A stretch of DNA of 63,852 nucleotides, from contig CAIXPF010000157.1 in assembly GCA_903921205.1 (NCBI GenBank), forward strand, positions 1 through 63,852. The letters run 5' to 3'. The position numbers were made by a program, and so were the translations under genes. Each line of letters starts with the position of its first letter. Positions within the stretch are counted from its first letter, which is position 1. Of the stretch, positions 18,412 through 26,129 are shown piece by piece. This DNA is from an uncultured Acidimicrobiia bacterium (GTDB lineage: Bacteria > Actinomycetota > Acidimicrobiia > Acidimicrobiales > CAIXPF01). A model generated the notes under the pieces. The model did no database searches, was not told where the DNA came from, and saw only the letters and a list, made by a program, of their open reading frames with translations.

Positions 18412-19316
18412 GCGGCGAGCCGGCGGATCCGGCCCGCCGGGTCCGGCAGGCTGTGCCCGATCAGGCGGCGCTGCTGGGCTGGTTCGAGGCGCGGGGCCGT
18501 GCGGATCTGCCCTGGCGGGCCACGCGCGATCCCTGGTCGGTGCTGGTGGCCGAGGTGATGCTGCAGCAGACCCAGGTCAGCCGGGTGCTGCCGCGGTTCG
18601 CCGCGTTCCTGGCCGACTTCCCGACGGCGAGGGCCTGCGCCGTGTCCCCGGTCGCGGCCGTGATCGAGCACTGGGACGGGTTGGGCTACAACCGGCGGGC
18701 GGTCAACCTGTGGCGGGCCGCCGGGGTGGTGACCGAGCGTTTCGACGGGGTGCTCGCGTCGTCGTTGAGCGCATTACAGGAACTGCCCGGCGTCGGGCCC
18801 TACACGGCCCGGGCGGTGCTGGCCTTCGCCTTCGAGCAGGACGTCGGGGTGGTGGACACCAACGCAGCGCGGGTGTTGGCCCGCTGGCACGGGCGATCGC
18901 TGGCCCGCTCGGAGGTGCAGCAGTTGGCCGATGCGGCGGTACCGCCGGGCCGGGGCTGGTCGTGGAACCAGGCGATGCTCGACCTCGGTGCCACCTTGTG
19001 CACGGCTCGGCGTCCGAACTGTGCTGTCTGCCCGCTGCGGAACGGCTGCGGTTGGTTCGGATCGGGCAGTCCCGACCTGGATCCGGCGGTGGGCTCGGCC
19101 GGGGTGTCGGGCGGGCAGTCGCGTTTCGCCGGGAGCGACCGGCAGGGCCGCGGTCGCCTGGTGCGGGCCCTGCGGGCCGGCCCGGTCCCGGTGACGGAGC
19201 TGGCGACAGCGATGGGCTGGCCCGACGACGTGGGACGCTCCGAGCGAGTGGCTGCCACCCTTGTCGTGGACGGGCTGGCGGTGCTCGACGACGGCCGGTA
19301 CCGACTCCCCGGTTGA
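18408..19316 (+). CDS. mutY: A/G-specific adenine glycosylase
   Basis: 302 residues; removes adenine mispaired with 8-oxoguanine. Catalytic Glu49 is in VAEVMLQQTQV, the helix-hairpin-helix in LPGVGPYTARAVLAFAF, and catalytic Asp151 in VVDTNAARVLAR. The [4Fe-4S] ligands follow the C-x6-C-x2-C-x5-C spacing (CTARRPNCAVCPLRNGC). It is short: the C-terminal NUDIX-like 8-oxoG-recognition domain is replaced by ~90 residues with a small winged-helix-like end (GPVPVTELATAMGWP). GTG start overlaps the upstream stop by 4 bp, so translation is coupled. Confidence 0.95.
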   Translation: MSGEPADPARRVRQAVPDQAALLGWFEARGRADLPWRATRDPWSVLVAEVMLQQTQVSRVLPRFAAFLADFPTARACAVSPVAAVIEHWDGLGYNRRAVNLWRAAGVVTERFDGVLASSLSALQELPGVGPYTARAVLAFAFEQDVGVVDTNAARVLARWHGRSLARSEVQQLADAAVPPGRGWSWNQAMLDLGATLCTARRPNCAVCPLRNGCGWFGSGSPDLDPAVGSAGVSGGQSRFAGSDRQGRGRLVRALRAGPVPVTELATAMGWPDDVGRSERVAATLVVDGLAVLDDGRYRLPG

Positions 19317-19411
19317 GCGTCGGTCATCCATCCGGGCACGGCCACCAGGGTTGCGACCACGTTGCGTGGTCATTCGGGTAGGACGACGTCCGCGGGGGAA
19401 TGTTCGTCGGA

Positions 19412-19430
19412 GCGATTCGACGTCGATTCG
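19412..19430. repeat. 19-bp intergenic motif, copy 2 of 3
   Basis: GCGATTCGACGTCGATTCG, identical to the copy at 34969-34987 and related to the palindrome at 6486-6503. It contains the palindrome TCGACGTCGA inside a CGATTCG direct repeat. It lies in the 223-bp gap between mutY and the selenoprotein gene (converging), where no start is obvious, so it may be a protein-binding or chromosome-organising site rather than a promoter element. Confidence 0.5.
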
Positions 19431-19482
19431 CCGCAAGCGACAAACCGCCGCCGTCTGGTCTCATCAGGCTGGATAGCGCGAA

Positions 19483-19513
19483 AAGTGGGCGAATCCAGCG
19501 GATTCGCCCACTT
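19483..19513 (-). terminator. Terminator of the selenoprotein operon
   Basis: A perfect 14-bp stem with a 3-nt loop; on the minus strand it is followed by TTTT, the only good U tract of the hairpins listed here. It is 27 bp past the selenoprotein stop codon. It may also stop read-through from mutY. Confidence 0.8.
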
Positions 19514-19539
19514 CGTCGAAACACGCAGACGGTGGTCGG

Positions 19540-20052
19540 TCAGGCCCGCAAATTGCTCAGGAGCTGTTCGACCACGAGCTCGGCCATCGCCCGCATCTCG
19601 TCATCGGTACGGTCCTGGATGGGGTGGGGGACGAACACCCGGGCCGGGTCGAGCCCCAATGCCTGGGCTTGGGACACGGCTGCATCGATGAACACCTCGG
19701 AGGCGACGAACACCGACGGCACGCCGCGGATCTCGAGGTCAACGGTGTCGTGCACACTGCACGACGTGCAGCTGCCTCAATCGGCGAGCGCTTCGATCAC
19801 CAGGTTGCACTCCTGGGAGATCTGATGGCGCAGGTCGGCCGGGGCGGGCTTGGTGAAGGTGGGCTTGGCGTACCGCTTCACGCCGAAGCCGCGATCCTCG
19901 AGCAGCTCCTGGAGCCGGTCGAGGAACACGTTGCCCCGCGGCTTGCTGATGTCGAGCAGCCCGACGGTCATGCCGTCGATGACAGCCGATCGCTCGCTGC
20001 GCTGGCGGGTCACCGGCCTCTGCTCATTGGTGGGGTCGAGGACGATGGTCAT
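19540..20052 (-). CDS. UGSC-family selenoprotein (Sec at in-frame TGA 19777-19779)
   Basis: Reading from ATG 20052 gives 91 residues up to a TGA, then 78 more in the same frame. The TGA falls exactly at the redox position of a U-G-S-C-T-S-C-S-V-H-D motif (U92, C95, C98), the hallmark of the known UGSC-containing selenoprotein family. The N-terminal half (GLLDISKPRGNVFLDRLQELL, then KPAPADLRHQISQECNLVIEALAD) and C-terminal half (LEIRGVPSVFVASEVF, VFVPHPIQDRT) both fit that family, and neither is a complete protein alone. A strong SD (AAGGAG) precedes the ATG. A hairpin suited to a bacterial SECIS follows the TGA. Probable thiol/selenol redox enzyme, substrate unknown; partner of the thioredoxin-domain protein 17 bp upstream. 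Sec insertion is inferred, not shown; selA/B/C/D are not in this window. Confidence 0.88.
19747..19779 (-). promoter_or_regulatory. Candidate bacterial SECIS hairpin just after the Sec UGA
   Basis: Starting 11 nt after the UGA, GTCGTGC (19765-19759) pairs perfectly with GCACGAC (19753-19747) around the loop AGUGU, which has G in its second position and begins 18 nt after the UGA. This fits the usual bSECIS rule (short apical loop with early G, 16-37 nt from UGA). A competing stem, CTGCAC/GTGCAG (19771-19757), is possible. Inference from sequence only. Confidence 0.65.
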
Positions 20053-20069
20053 CGGTTCGCTCCTTCGGT

Positions 20070-21497
20070 TCACGCACTGGTCCGGATCGGATGGCAGATC
20101 ATCTGGCTCCCGGTCGGTCCGGACACCCAACCCTCGATGAGGGCCGAGAACAATCCGGCGTCCCCGCCGGCGTAGACGATGGCAGGGCCGTCCCAGCGGG
20201 GCGCTGGTGCCGGCTTGCCGATCTGGGCGAACACCCGCTCGTTCAGCTCGGCACGGATCCGGGCCTTGTCCCAGCCATCCTCGGCGAACACCCTGCCGTG
20301 CTCCGGCCCGATCACCAACAGCATGTTGTCGATCCGCCGGGCGAAGAACAGGTCGAGGTTCGCCGACACCTTGCGGACGAAGGCCCCGATCAGGTCCTCC
20401 GCCGTCCGGGAGAGTTGGTCGACCACTGCCGACGGGCCGTGACCGGCGAACAGCGCCACCGTGTCGGTGCCCGCCGGGTGACCGGCCTCGACCGACATGG
20501 GCACCCATCCGGCGGGCAGGTCGGCCTCGTTCTCGCTGATCGCCCAGCCCACCTTGCTCGGCGCGCCGAACGCCGAGCGATCGATGCCGTGGCGACCCGG
20601 TCGGCCCCCGCCGACGTTGCGGATCACCAGTTGCAGCGCCCGGCCGATGGTGGAGTTCGCCCGGTTGCCCTGGCCGAGCACGTTGTGGCCGGAGGCCATG
20701 CCGATGCGTTCGGCCAGCGGACCGTTCACGATCAGCAACGGGCCCGAGAAGTAGGTGGTGCACAGCAGGCCGTGGATGTTGAACGTGTCGGTGCAGGCGG
20801 CCTCCACGGCGGCGAGGACCACCGGCAGGTATTCCGGCTTGCAGCCGGCCATCACGGCATTGATCGCGACCTTCTCCACGGTGCAGGGCACCAGCTGCGG
20901 CGGGACCACCGCCACGATCTCGTCGGGAGCACGGTGGGTGCCTTCGAGCATCCGCAGCACCCGGGCCTCTGTCGGCGGGACCACCGGTAGGCCGTCGGTC
21001 CATTCCCGCTCGAAGAGCGCTTCCATCTCGTCCTCGAGGCTGGCGAGCTCGAGGCGGCGGGCGTGCAGGATCCCGCCCTCGAAGCGCACCCGCAGCTGGT
21101 CGGCGATCGTCGGGTCCACCGACAACGAGCCGCACCCGGGCCGATGCTCGGGCAGGCCGGCGCCGAGGCCGTCGATCCCGGTGAGCTGCTCCCAGGCCGG
21201 TCGTGACCAGCCCTCGGTCCGCGCCACTTCCTGCCCGGCCTCGACCCGCAGCAGGGTCGGTACCGTCTCGATCGCGTGGTGGTAGGAGACGGCGAGGTCC
21301 TCGTCGTGGGCGAGCCGGGTGACGCCTTCGGGGAACGCCGGGTCGTCCTGGGTGTAGACGGTCAGCGCCACCCCGCGCCGTTCGAGCTCGGCGAGCACCG
21401 GAGCGACCAGCTCGCAGGTCGGACAGTCGCGCTTGACCACGGCGACCACGCCGTCGGCCAGTTCCACCGCGGGAGATGTCAGGGCCGGGGACGTCAT
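20070..21497 (-). CDS. Thioredoxin-domain protein partnered with UGSC selenoprotein
   Basis: 475 residues from ATG 21497 (a GTG at 21506 is also possible). The N-terminal ~90 residues are thioredoxin-like, with a CPTC redox pair in VVAVVKRDCPTCELVAPVLAELE and the cis-Pro region ETVPTLLRVE. The remaining ~370 residues include WTDGLPVVPPTEARVLRMLEGT, VEKVAINAVMAGCKPEYLPVVLAAVEA and LLCTTYFSGPLLIVNGP, a conserved domain that I recall accompanying UGSC proteins but whose function is unknown. Several cysteines could exchange electrons with the selenoprotein encoded 17 bp downstream. Likely a two-gene redox operon. Confidence 0.75.
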   Translation of the reverse strand: MTSPALTSPAVELADGVVAVVKRDCPTCELVAPVLAELERRGVALTVYTQDDPAFPEGVTRLAHDEDLAVSYHHAIETVPTLLRVEAGQEVARTEGWSRPAWEQLTGIDGLGAGLPEHRPGCGSLSVDPTIADQLRVRFEGGILHARRLELASLEDEMEALFEREWTDGLPVVPPTEARVLRMLEGTHRAPDEIVAVVPPQLVPCTVEKVAINAVMAGCKPEYLPVVLAAVEAACTDTFNIHGLLCTTYFSGPLLIVNGPLAERIGMASGHNVLGQGNRANSTIGRALQLVIRNVGGGRPGRHGIDRSAFGAPSKVGWAISENEADLPAGWVPMSVEAGHPAGTDTVALFAGHGPSAVVDQLSRTAEDLIGAFVRKVSANLDLFFARRIDNMLLVIGPEHGRVFAEDGWDKARIRAELNERVFAQIGKPAPAPRWDGPAIVYAGGDAGLFSALIEGWVSGPTGSQMICHPIRTSA

Positions 21498-21606
21498 GGC
21501 GATCACCCTAGAGGGCTTGCCGGCTCGGCGCTCGCCGGAACAGGCCGCAACGTGAACCTGGTCACGTCGCCTACCTGTTCGATGCGTCGATCGCTAGCGT
21601 TCGGCC

Positions 21607-22500
21607 ATGGAGTCCGGGAACAGCCGGGTCCCGGTTCGTCCGGTCGACGCCTTGTCGGTCACGTTCTACGGGGTGCGTGGGTCCACTCCGTGCTGCTCGC
21701 CGTCGGTCAACCGCTACGGCGGCAACACCTCCTCGGTGGTGGTCGAGGCCCCCGGGACAGTGCCGCTGCTGCTCGATCTGGGCACCGGCGCCCGGGAGTA
21801 CGGGCGGACCGTCCCCACCGCTGATCCCTTCGCCTGCCGGGCGCTGCTGAGCCATCTGCACTGGGATCACGTCCAGGGCCTGCCGTTCTTCGGGCCGGCG
21901 TTGGTCCCCGGCAATCGCATCGACGTGCATGCGCCGGCACCCGGTGGCGGCGTCGATCTCGAGACCGCTCTCGATTCCGGCATCCACCCGCCGTTCTTCC
22001 CGGTGACGCTGCGCGAGCTCCCCGCCGCGGTCGTCCTGCACGAGATCGAGCCGGGCGAGCCGATGCGGTTCGGGGAGGTGGCCGTGGTTGCCCGGTCCGT
22101 CCCCCATGTCGGTCCGACCGTCGGGTACCGGCTCGAGTGGCGCGGCGTGGCTATCGCCTACATCCCCGACCACCAGCAGCCTGCCCTCGAGTCGGTCATC
22201 GACCCGGCGGTGCTCGAGCTCGCCGACGGCGCCGACCTGCTGATCCACGATGCCCAGTACACCTCGACGGAGTTCGCGACGAAGCAGGCCTGGGGTCACT
22301 CCACGGTCCGTTACGCCGTCGAGGTCGCTCGTCGTGCCGGTGTGCACACCCTGGCGTTGTTCCATCACGATCCGGCACACGACGACGCCACCATCGACAT
22401 GCTCGCCGAGGAGGCCCGATCCGACGCCTCCGGCGACGCGCTCGAGGTCATCGCCGCCGCCGAGGGTCTCCGGCTGACCTGGCCCGGTCGGCTTGGCTAG
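21607..22500 (+). CDS. MBL-fold metallo-hydrolase
   Basis: 297 residues with the metallo-beta-lactamase motif SHLHWDHVQG, a PHVGPTVGYRLE strand and DLLIHDAQYTSTEF plus the late His in ALFHHDPAHDD. The layout (VTFYGVRGSTPCCSPSVNRYGGNTSSVVVE start) resembles RNase Z/PhnP-like phosphodiesterases that cleave small cyclic or linear phosphate esters. TAGCGT 6 nt before ATG (21595-21600). The substrate is unknown. Confidence 0.88.
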   Translation: MESGNSRVPVRPVDALSVTFYGVRGSTPCCSPSVNRYGGNTSSVVVEAPGTVPLLLDLGTGAREYGRTVPTADPFACRALLSHLHWDHVQGLPFFGPALVPGNRIDVHAPAPGGGVDLETALDSGIHPPFFPVTLRELPAAVVLHEIEPGEPMRFGEVAVVARSVPHVGPTVGYRLEWRGVAIAYIPDHQQPALESVIDPAVLELADGADLLIHDAQYTSTEFATKQAWGHSTVRYAVEVARRAGVHTLALFHHDPAHDDATIDMLAEEARSDASGDALEVIAAAEGLRLTWPGRLG

Positions 22501-22511
22501 GGTTCGCCGCC

Positions 22512-23015
22512 ATGAGCGAACGCCCTCCCGCGACCGATCCCGCCCACTTCCGTAAGGTCCTCGGCCGATTCCCCACCGGCGTCACCGTGGTGACGGCCAT
22601 GGACGGAACGCAGCCGACGGGTCTGGCCATCGGGTCGTTCACCTCGGTGTCCCTCGACCCCCCGCTGGTCGCCTTCCTGCCGACGAAGACCTCCGGGTCC
22701 TATGCCGCCATCGAGAAGGCGCAGGCCTTCTGTGTCAACGTGATGGCCGAGGACCAGAAGGCCCTCACCGGCGTGTTCGCATCCAAGGCCGAGGACAAGT
22801 TCGCCGGCGTCGATTGGGAGCCGGGTCCCGTAACCGGGTCGCCGAAGCTCGGTGGCGTGCTGGCGTGGATGGACTGCAAGGTGCACGCCATCTACGACGG
22901 CGGCGACCATTGGATCGTGGTCGGCGCCGTTCAGGAGATGGACGCCGAGGACCGCGACGCCGGCCCGCTGCTGTTCTACACCGGCGCCTACGGCACCTTC
23001 ACCGCACAGGCCTGA
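22512..23015 (+). CDS. Flavin reductase family protein (FMN-binding split barrel)
   Basis: 167 residues. RKVLGRFPTGVTVVTAMDG, GLAIGSFTSVSLDPPLVAFLPTKTSGSYAAI and the late HxI(Y)DGGDHWIVVGAV segment are diagnostic of the flavin reductase-like split barrel used by two-component monooxygenases to supply reduced FMN. The monooxygenase partner is not adjacent; LLM proteins elsewhere in the window are possible clients only by class. TAGGGT overlaps the preceding stop (22498-22503), 8 nt before ATG. Confidence 0.9.
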   Translation: MSERPPATDPAHFRKVLGRFPTGVTVVTAMDGTQPTGLAIGSFTSVSLDPPLVAFLPTKTSGSYAAIEKAQAFCVNVMAEDQKALTGVFASKAEDKFAGVDWEPGPVTGSPKLGGVLAWMDCKVHAIYDGGDHWIVVGAVQEMDAEDRDAGPLLFYTGAYGTFTAQA

Positions 23016-23024
23016 TCGCCGCAC

Positions 23025-23543
23025 ATGGCCATCTACGCCTTGGGGGACCTGTGTCCCCGGATCCATCCGGATGCCTTCGTCCACCCCGATGCCACCATCA
23101 TCGGCGACGTCACGATCGGTGCGTTCAGCTCTGTCTGGCCGAGTGCCGTGGTGCGCGGCGACGACGGTCCGGTCACCATCGGCGAGCGCACCTCGGTCCA
23201 GGACGGGGTCGTGGTGCACACCTGGGTCGAGCATCCGACCGTCATCGGTTCGGGTGTCGTGATCGGTCACCTCGCCCACATCGAAGGTGCGCACATCGCC
23301 GACAACGTGCTGATCGGCTCGACCTCGGTGCTCCTGCGACGTGCCACCGTCGGGGAGTGGGCCATGGTCGGCGCCGGCGCCTTGGTGCCCCCGGGCAAGG
23401 CTGTGCCGTCCGGCGCGTTGGCGGTGGGCATTCCCTGTCAGATCAAGGAGGGCGCCGCCCGCCGCGACGACATCGAGGAGTCGATACAGGCCTACGTCGA
23501 CCGGGTCCGGCTCTACAAGGCCGGCCTGCGCCGGGTGGACTGA
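23025..23543 (+). CDS. Gamma-carbonic anhydrase-like hexapeptide-repeat protein
   Basis: 172 residues of left-handed beta-helix, with I-G-x-x-x-x hexapeptide repeats (IIGDVTIGAFSSVWPSAVVRGDD, IGERTSVQDGVVVHTWVEHPTVIGSGVVIGHLAH) and a C-terminal helix. Zn ligands of gamma-CAs: H65 and H82 are kept, but the third, normally His in GHxAxxHG, is E87. It may bind metal differently or not be a carbonic anhydrase. It follows the flavin reductase by 9 bp. Confidence 0.85.
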   Translation: MAIYALGDLCPRIHPDAFVHPDATIIGDVTIGAFSSVWPSAVVRGDDGPVTIGERTSVQDGVVVHTWVEHPTVIGSGVVIGHLAHIEGAHIADNVLIGSTSVLLRRATVGEWAMVGAGALVPPGKAVPSGALAVGIPCQIKEGAARRDDIEESIQAYVDRVRLYKAGLRRVD

Positions 23544-23545
23544 GC

Positions 23546-23992
23546 TCAGAACGGGATCGGCTGCGAGTTCAGGTAGCGGCCGATCCCGATGGGCAGGTTC
23601 CGTACGACCGTGAATGCCACGACGACGACGAGCGCCAGGGCGTTGCCCGTCCGGCCGAGGCGGATCGGCGACCACCGGTGACCGAACGCCGAGGCCAGCC
23701 AACGCAGGTAGAGGTACGCCACGACCGGCACCACGACGACCAGTGCGAGGTTGTAGTCGAGTGCCGGGCCGACACGCCCTCGGGCCAGGCGGCCCAGTGC
23801 CCGGGTCATGCCGCAACCCGGGCAGTCCAGGCCGGTGAGGGCCCGGAAGGGACAAAGGACGGGACCGGCGTCGGACGGGTCGAACAGGCCGAGCGCCACG
23901 CAGCCCAGCAGGCCGCCGGCTCCGACCGCGACCGGTGCGGCCCAGGCCGGTGCCCAAGGCGGCGTCGATGCCGACGTTCCCGTTCGTTGCAC
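23546..23992 (-). CDS. DUF2752 membrane protein
   Basis: 148 residues, three hydrophobic helices. The signature [35 protein letters not shown] (Cys-rich loop after helix 1) is the DUF2752 pattern. Function unknown. GTG start. It converges on the gamma-CA-like gene with a 2-bp gap and is divergent from sufB. Confidence 0.85.
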   Translation of the reverse strand: MQRTGTSASTPPWAPAWAAPVAVGAGGLLGCVALGLFDPSDAGPVLCPFRALTGLDCPGCGMTRALGRLARGRVGPALDYNLALVVVVPVVAYLYLRWLASAFGHRWSPIRLGRTGNALALVVVVAFTVVRNLPIGIGRYLNSQPIPF

Positions 23993-24102
23993 GCCGGCCA
24001 GTGTACGAGTGGGCGCGCCGCTCCGGCGCCGGCCGGCACGCGGGTGGGGCCGCCGAGGGGGTGCGACCCGGGTTGTGCCCCGGGATGTCGTACGGCGGGG
24101 GG

Positions 24103-24129
24103 TTTGTTACTATCGTCGTAGGAGAAATT
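24103..24129 (+). promoter_or_regulatory. Shared suf motif upstream of sufB
   Basis: CTATCGTCGTAG (24110-24121), 4 nt, then AATT (24126-24129); consensus CTA-N6-TAG-N4-AATT shared with the sufD and sufC2 upstream regions. It is ~90 bp before the sufB ATG. Probable promoter/operator for an Fe-S or iron-responsive regulator (inference). The remainder of 23993-24218 shows no gene. Confidence 0.65.
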
Positions 24130-24218
24130 GGCGGTCCTGTCGTGCCGTCGTTCACCGGTATCCGCGACTCGCAGCTTTGGTATCGACACCGTGCGCGATC
24201 TTCTGGGAGACAGCAGCC

Positions 24219-25622
24219 ATGACGAACACCGAGTTCGACCTCGACCTGGGCAAGTACAAGCTCGGTTGGTCCGACGAGGAGGACTACGTCTTCAAGCCCC
24301 GGCGGGGCCTGAACGAGGAACTCGTCAACGAGATGTCCTGGATGAAGAGCGAGCAGGACTGGATGCGGGAGTTCCGCCTCAAGTCGCTCAAGCACTTCGA
24401 GCGCCGGGCGATGCCGAACTGGGGCGGCGACATGTCGGAGATCTTCTTCGACGACATCTTCTATTACATCAAGCCCACCAGCGGGCAGGTCGACGAGTGG
24501 GAGAACCTGCCCGACGCCATCAAGAACACCTACGAGAAGCTGGGCATCCCCGAAGCCGAGCGCAAGTACCTCGCCGGGGTCACCGCGCAGTACGAGTCCG
24601 AGGTGGTCTTCCACCGCAACCGGATCGAGCTCGAGGAGCAGGGCGTCATCTTCTGTGACATGGACACCGCCGTGCGGGAGTATCCCGACCTCGTGCGGCC
24701 CTACTTCGGCAAGATCATCCCGCCCAACGACAACAAGTTCTCGGCTCTGAACTCGGCGGTGTGGTCGGGCGGGTCGTTCATCTACGTGCCGCCCGGCGTC
24801 GAGGTGGACATGCCGCTGCAGGCCTACTTCCGGATCAACGCCGAGAACATGGGCCAGTTCGAGCGAACCCTGATCATCGCGGACGAGGGCTCGAAGGTGC
24901 ACTACATCGAGGGCTGCTCGGCACCGGTGTACAGCTCCGACTCGCTGCACTCCGCAGTCGTCGAGATCGTGGTCAAGCCGTCGGCCCGGGTCCCCTACAC
25001 CACCATCCAGAACTGGTCGAACAACGTGTTCAACCTGGTCACCAAGCGTGCCCGGGTCGAGGCCGAGGGCCACATGGAGTGGATCGACGGCAACATCGGT
25101 TCCCGCCTGACCATGAAGTACCCGGCCGTGGTCATGGTCGGCCCGAAGGCGTCGGGCGAGGTGCTCTCGGTGGCCTACGCCGGCGCCGGCCAGCACCAGG
25201 ACGCCGGGGCGAAGATGACCCACGCCGCACCGGAGACCACCTCCAAGATCGTCTCCAAGTCGATCTCCAAGGACGGCGGTCGCACCAGCTACCGCGGCCT
25301 GGTCCGGGTCGAGGACGGGGCCTACGGTTGCAAGTCCCACGTCCAGTGCGACGCCCTGCTGCTCGACGACGAGTCCATCTCGGACACGTTCCCCTACATG
25401 GAGATCGGGGCCAAGGACGCCGTCATCGGCCACGAGGCCACGGTGAGCCGGGTGGCCGACGAGCAGCTGTTCTACCTGCGTTCGCGCGGCCTCTCCGAGG
25501 AGCAGGCCATGGGCATGATCGTCAACGGCTTCATCGAGCCGGTCACCCGCACCCTCCCGATGGAGTACGCCGTCGAATGGTCGCGGCTGATCGAGCTGCA
25601 GATGGAAGGCAGCGTCGGCTGA
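24219..25622 (+). CDS. sufB: Fe-S cluster assembly scaffold SufB
   Basis: 467 residues. SufB is the core scaffold of the SufBC2D complex on which Fe-S clusters are built in the cytoplasm. It shows [25 protein letters not shown], the beta-helix core ([24 protein letters not shown]), and the C-terminal [15 protein letters not shown] segment [31 protein letters not shown]. It is alone here: sufD and sufC are 2.4 kb away, unlike the usual sufBDC order. GGGAGA lies before the ATG; a strong hairpin follows the stop. Confidence 0.97.
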   Translation: MTNTEFDLDLGKYKLGWSDEEDYVFKPRRGLNEELVNEMSWMKSEQDWMREFRLKSLKHFERRAMPNWGGDMSEIFFDDIFYYIKPTSGQVDEWENLPDAIKNTYEKLGIPEAERKYLAGVTAQYESEVVFHRNRIELEEQGVIFCDMDTAVREYPDLVRPYFGKIIPPNDNKFSALNSAVWSGGSFIYVPPGVEVDMPLQAYFRINAENMGQFERTLIIADEGSKVHYIEGCSAPVYSSDSLHSAVVEIVVKPSARVPYTTIQNWSNNVFNLVTKRARVEAEGHMEWIDGNIGSRLTMKYPAVVMVGPKASGEVLSVAYAGAGQHQDAGAKMTHAAPETTSKIVSKSISKDGGRTSYRGLVRVEDGAYGCKSHVQCDALLLDDESISDTFPYMEIGAKDAVIGHEATVSRVADEQLFYLRSRGLSEEQAMGMIVNGFIEPVTRTLPMEYAVEWSRLIELQMEGSVG

Positions 25623-25629
25623 TCGGTGT

Positions 25630-25654
25630 GCCGGGCCGCCCGCCGCGGCCCGGC
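25630..25654 (+). terminator. sufB terminator hairpin
   Basis: Perfect 10-bp stem, GCCGGGCCGC / GCGGCCCGGC, 5-nt loop, followed by GTTT; 7 bp after the sufB stop. Implies that sufB is monocistronic. Confidence 0.75.
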
Positions 25655-25692
25655 GTTTCCGCATGGGCCTCGGGCGCTGGCAGTATTGAGCC

Positions 25693-26043
25693 ATGCCCAT
25701 GCGGGAGGAATGCAAGAACTTCGAATCCCGCTCCTATCCGGGTGGCGAGACGGTGCGGAAGTGCAACATCGACCTCGCGCCGGAGGCGCCGTGGCGTTGC
25801 CCCGATGCCTGCCCCGGCTACGAGCGGCGCCTCGCCGACGTGAACTGGAAGCACGGCAGCCTGGTGACCCCGCCGGCGCCGGCCGAGCCGCCCGGCCTCG
25901 GCAGCGAGGACGATCGGGTGGCGCGACTGCTCGACGAGGCAGAGGACATCGTCAATGCTGCCGGCCCGCGGGTGCTCGCCGAGGTCGAGGCGGAGCGGAG
26001 CGTGTCGTCGCGGTCGTTCTGGCGTCGGCTGTTCCGGCGTTGA
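25693..26043 (+). CDS. Small Cys-containing hypothetical protein
   Basis: 116 residues. The N-terminal 45 residues hold four cysteines (C7, C24, C36, C40 in REECKNFESRSY, RKCNIDL, WRCPDACPGYERR), a possible Zn or Fe-S site; the rest is helical and ends in a basic RSFWRRLFRR tail. I do not recognise a family. Its position between sufB and sufD is suggestive of Fe-S metabolism but not proof. CAGTAT lies 6 nt before ATG. Confidence 0.65.
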   Translation: MPMREECKNFESRSYPGGETVRKCNIDLAPEAPWRCPDACPGYERRLADVNWKHGSLVTPPAPAEPPGLGSEDDRVARLLDEAEDIVNAAGPRVLAEVEAERSVSSRSFWRRLFRR

Positions 26044-26129
26044 GCCGACGGTTGCAGGCTTAGGTCGATCGGGATTCGGGACGATCGCCACATTTGGGGA
26101 TGACGGTCGCTGCCCTACGGTCTGAGGCA

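Noticed and set aside
19540..19755. A separate 71-residue gene starting at GTG 19755
   Set aside because: It lacks an SD and a -10-like box, begins in the middle of a conserved redox motif and is in frame with the upstream half; the Sec read-through model explains both.
19540..20052. Pseudogene with a nonsense mutation
   Set aside because: The TGA is at the known Sec position and a suitable hairpin follows; both halves otherwise look intact.
22497..25715. Very long open frames opposite real genes, e.g. a 1072-codon minus-strand frame here and a 1023-codon plus-strand frame over metH (58374-61445)
   Set aside because: They lie exactly opposite genes with clear families, have Arg/His/Gly/Val-rich low-information sequence and arise because high GC suppresses stops.
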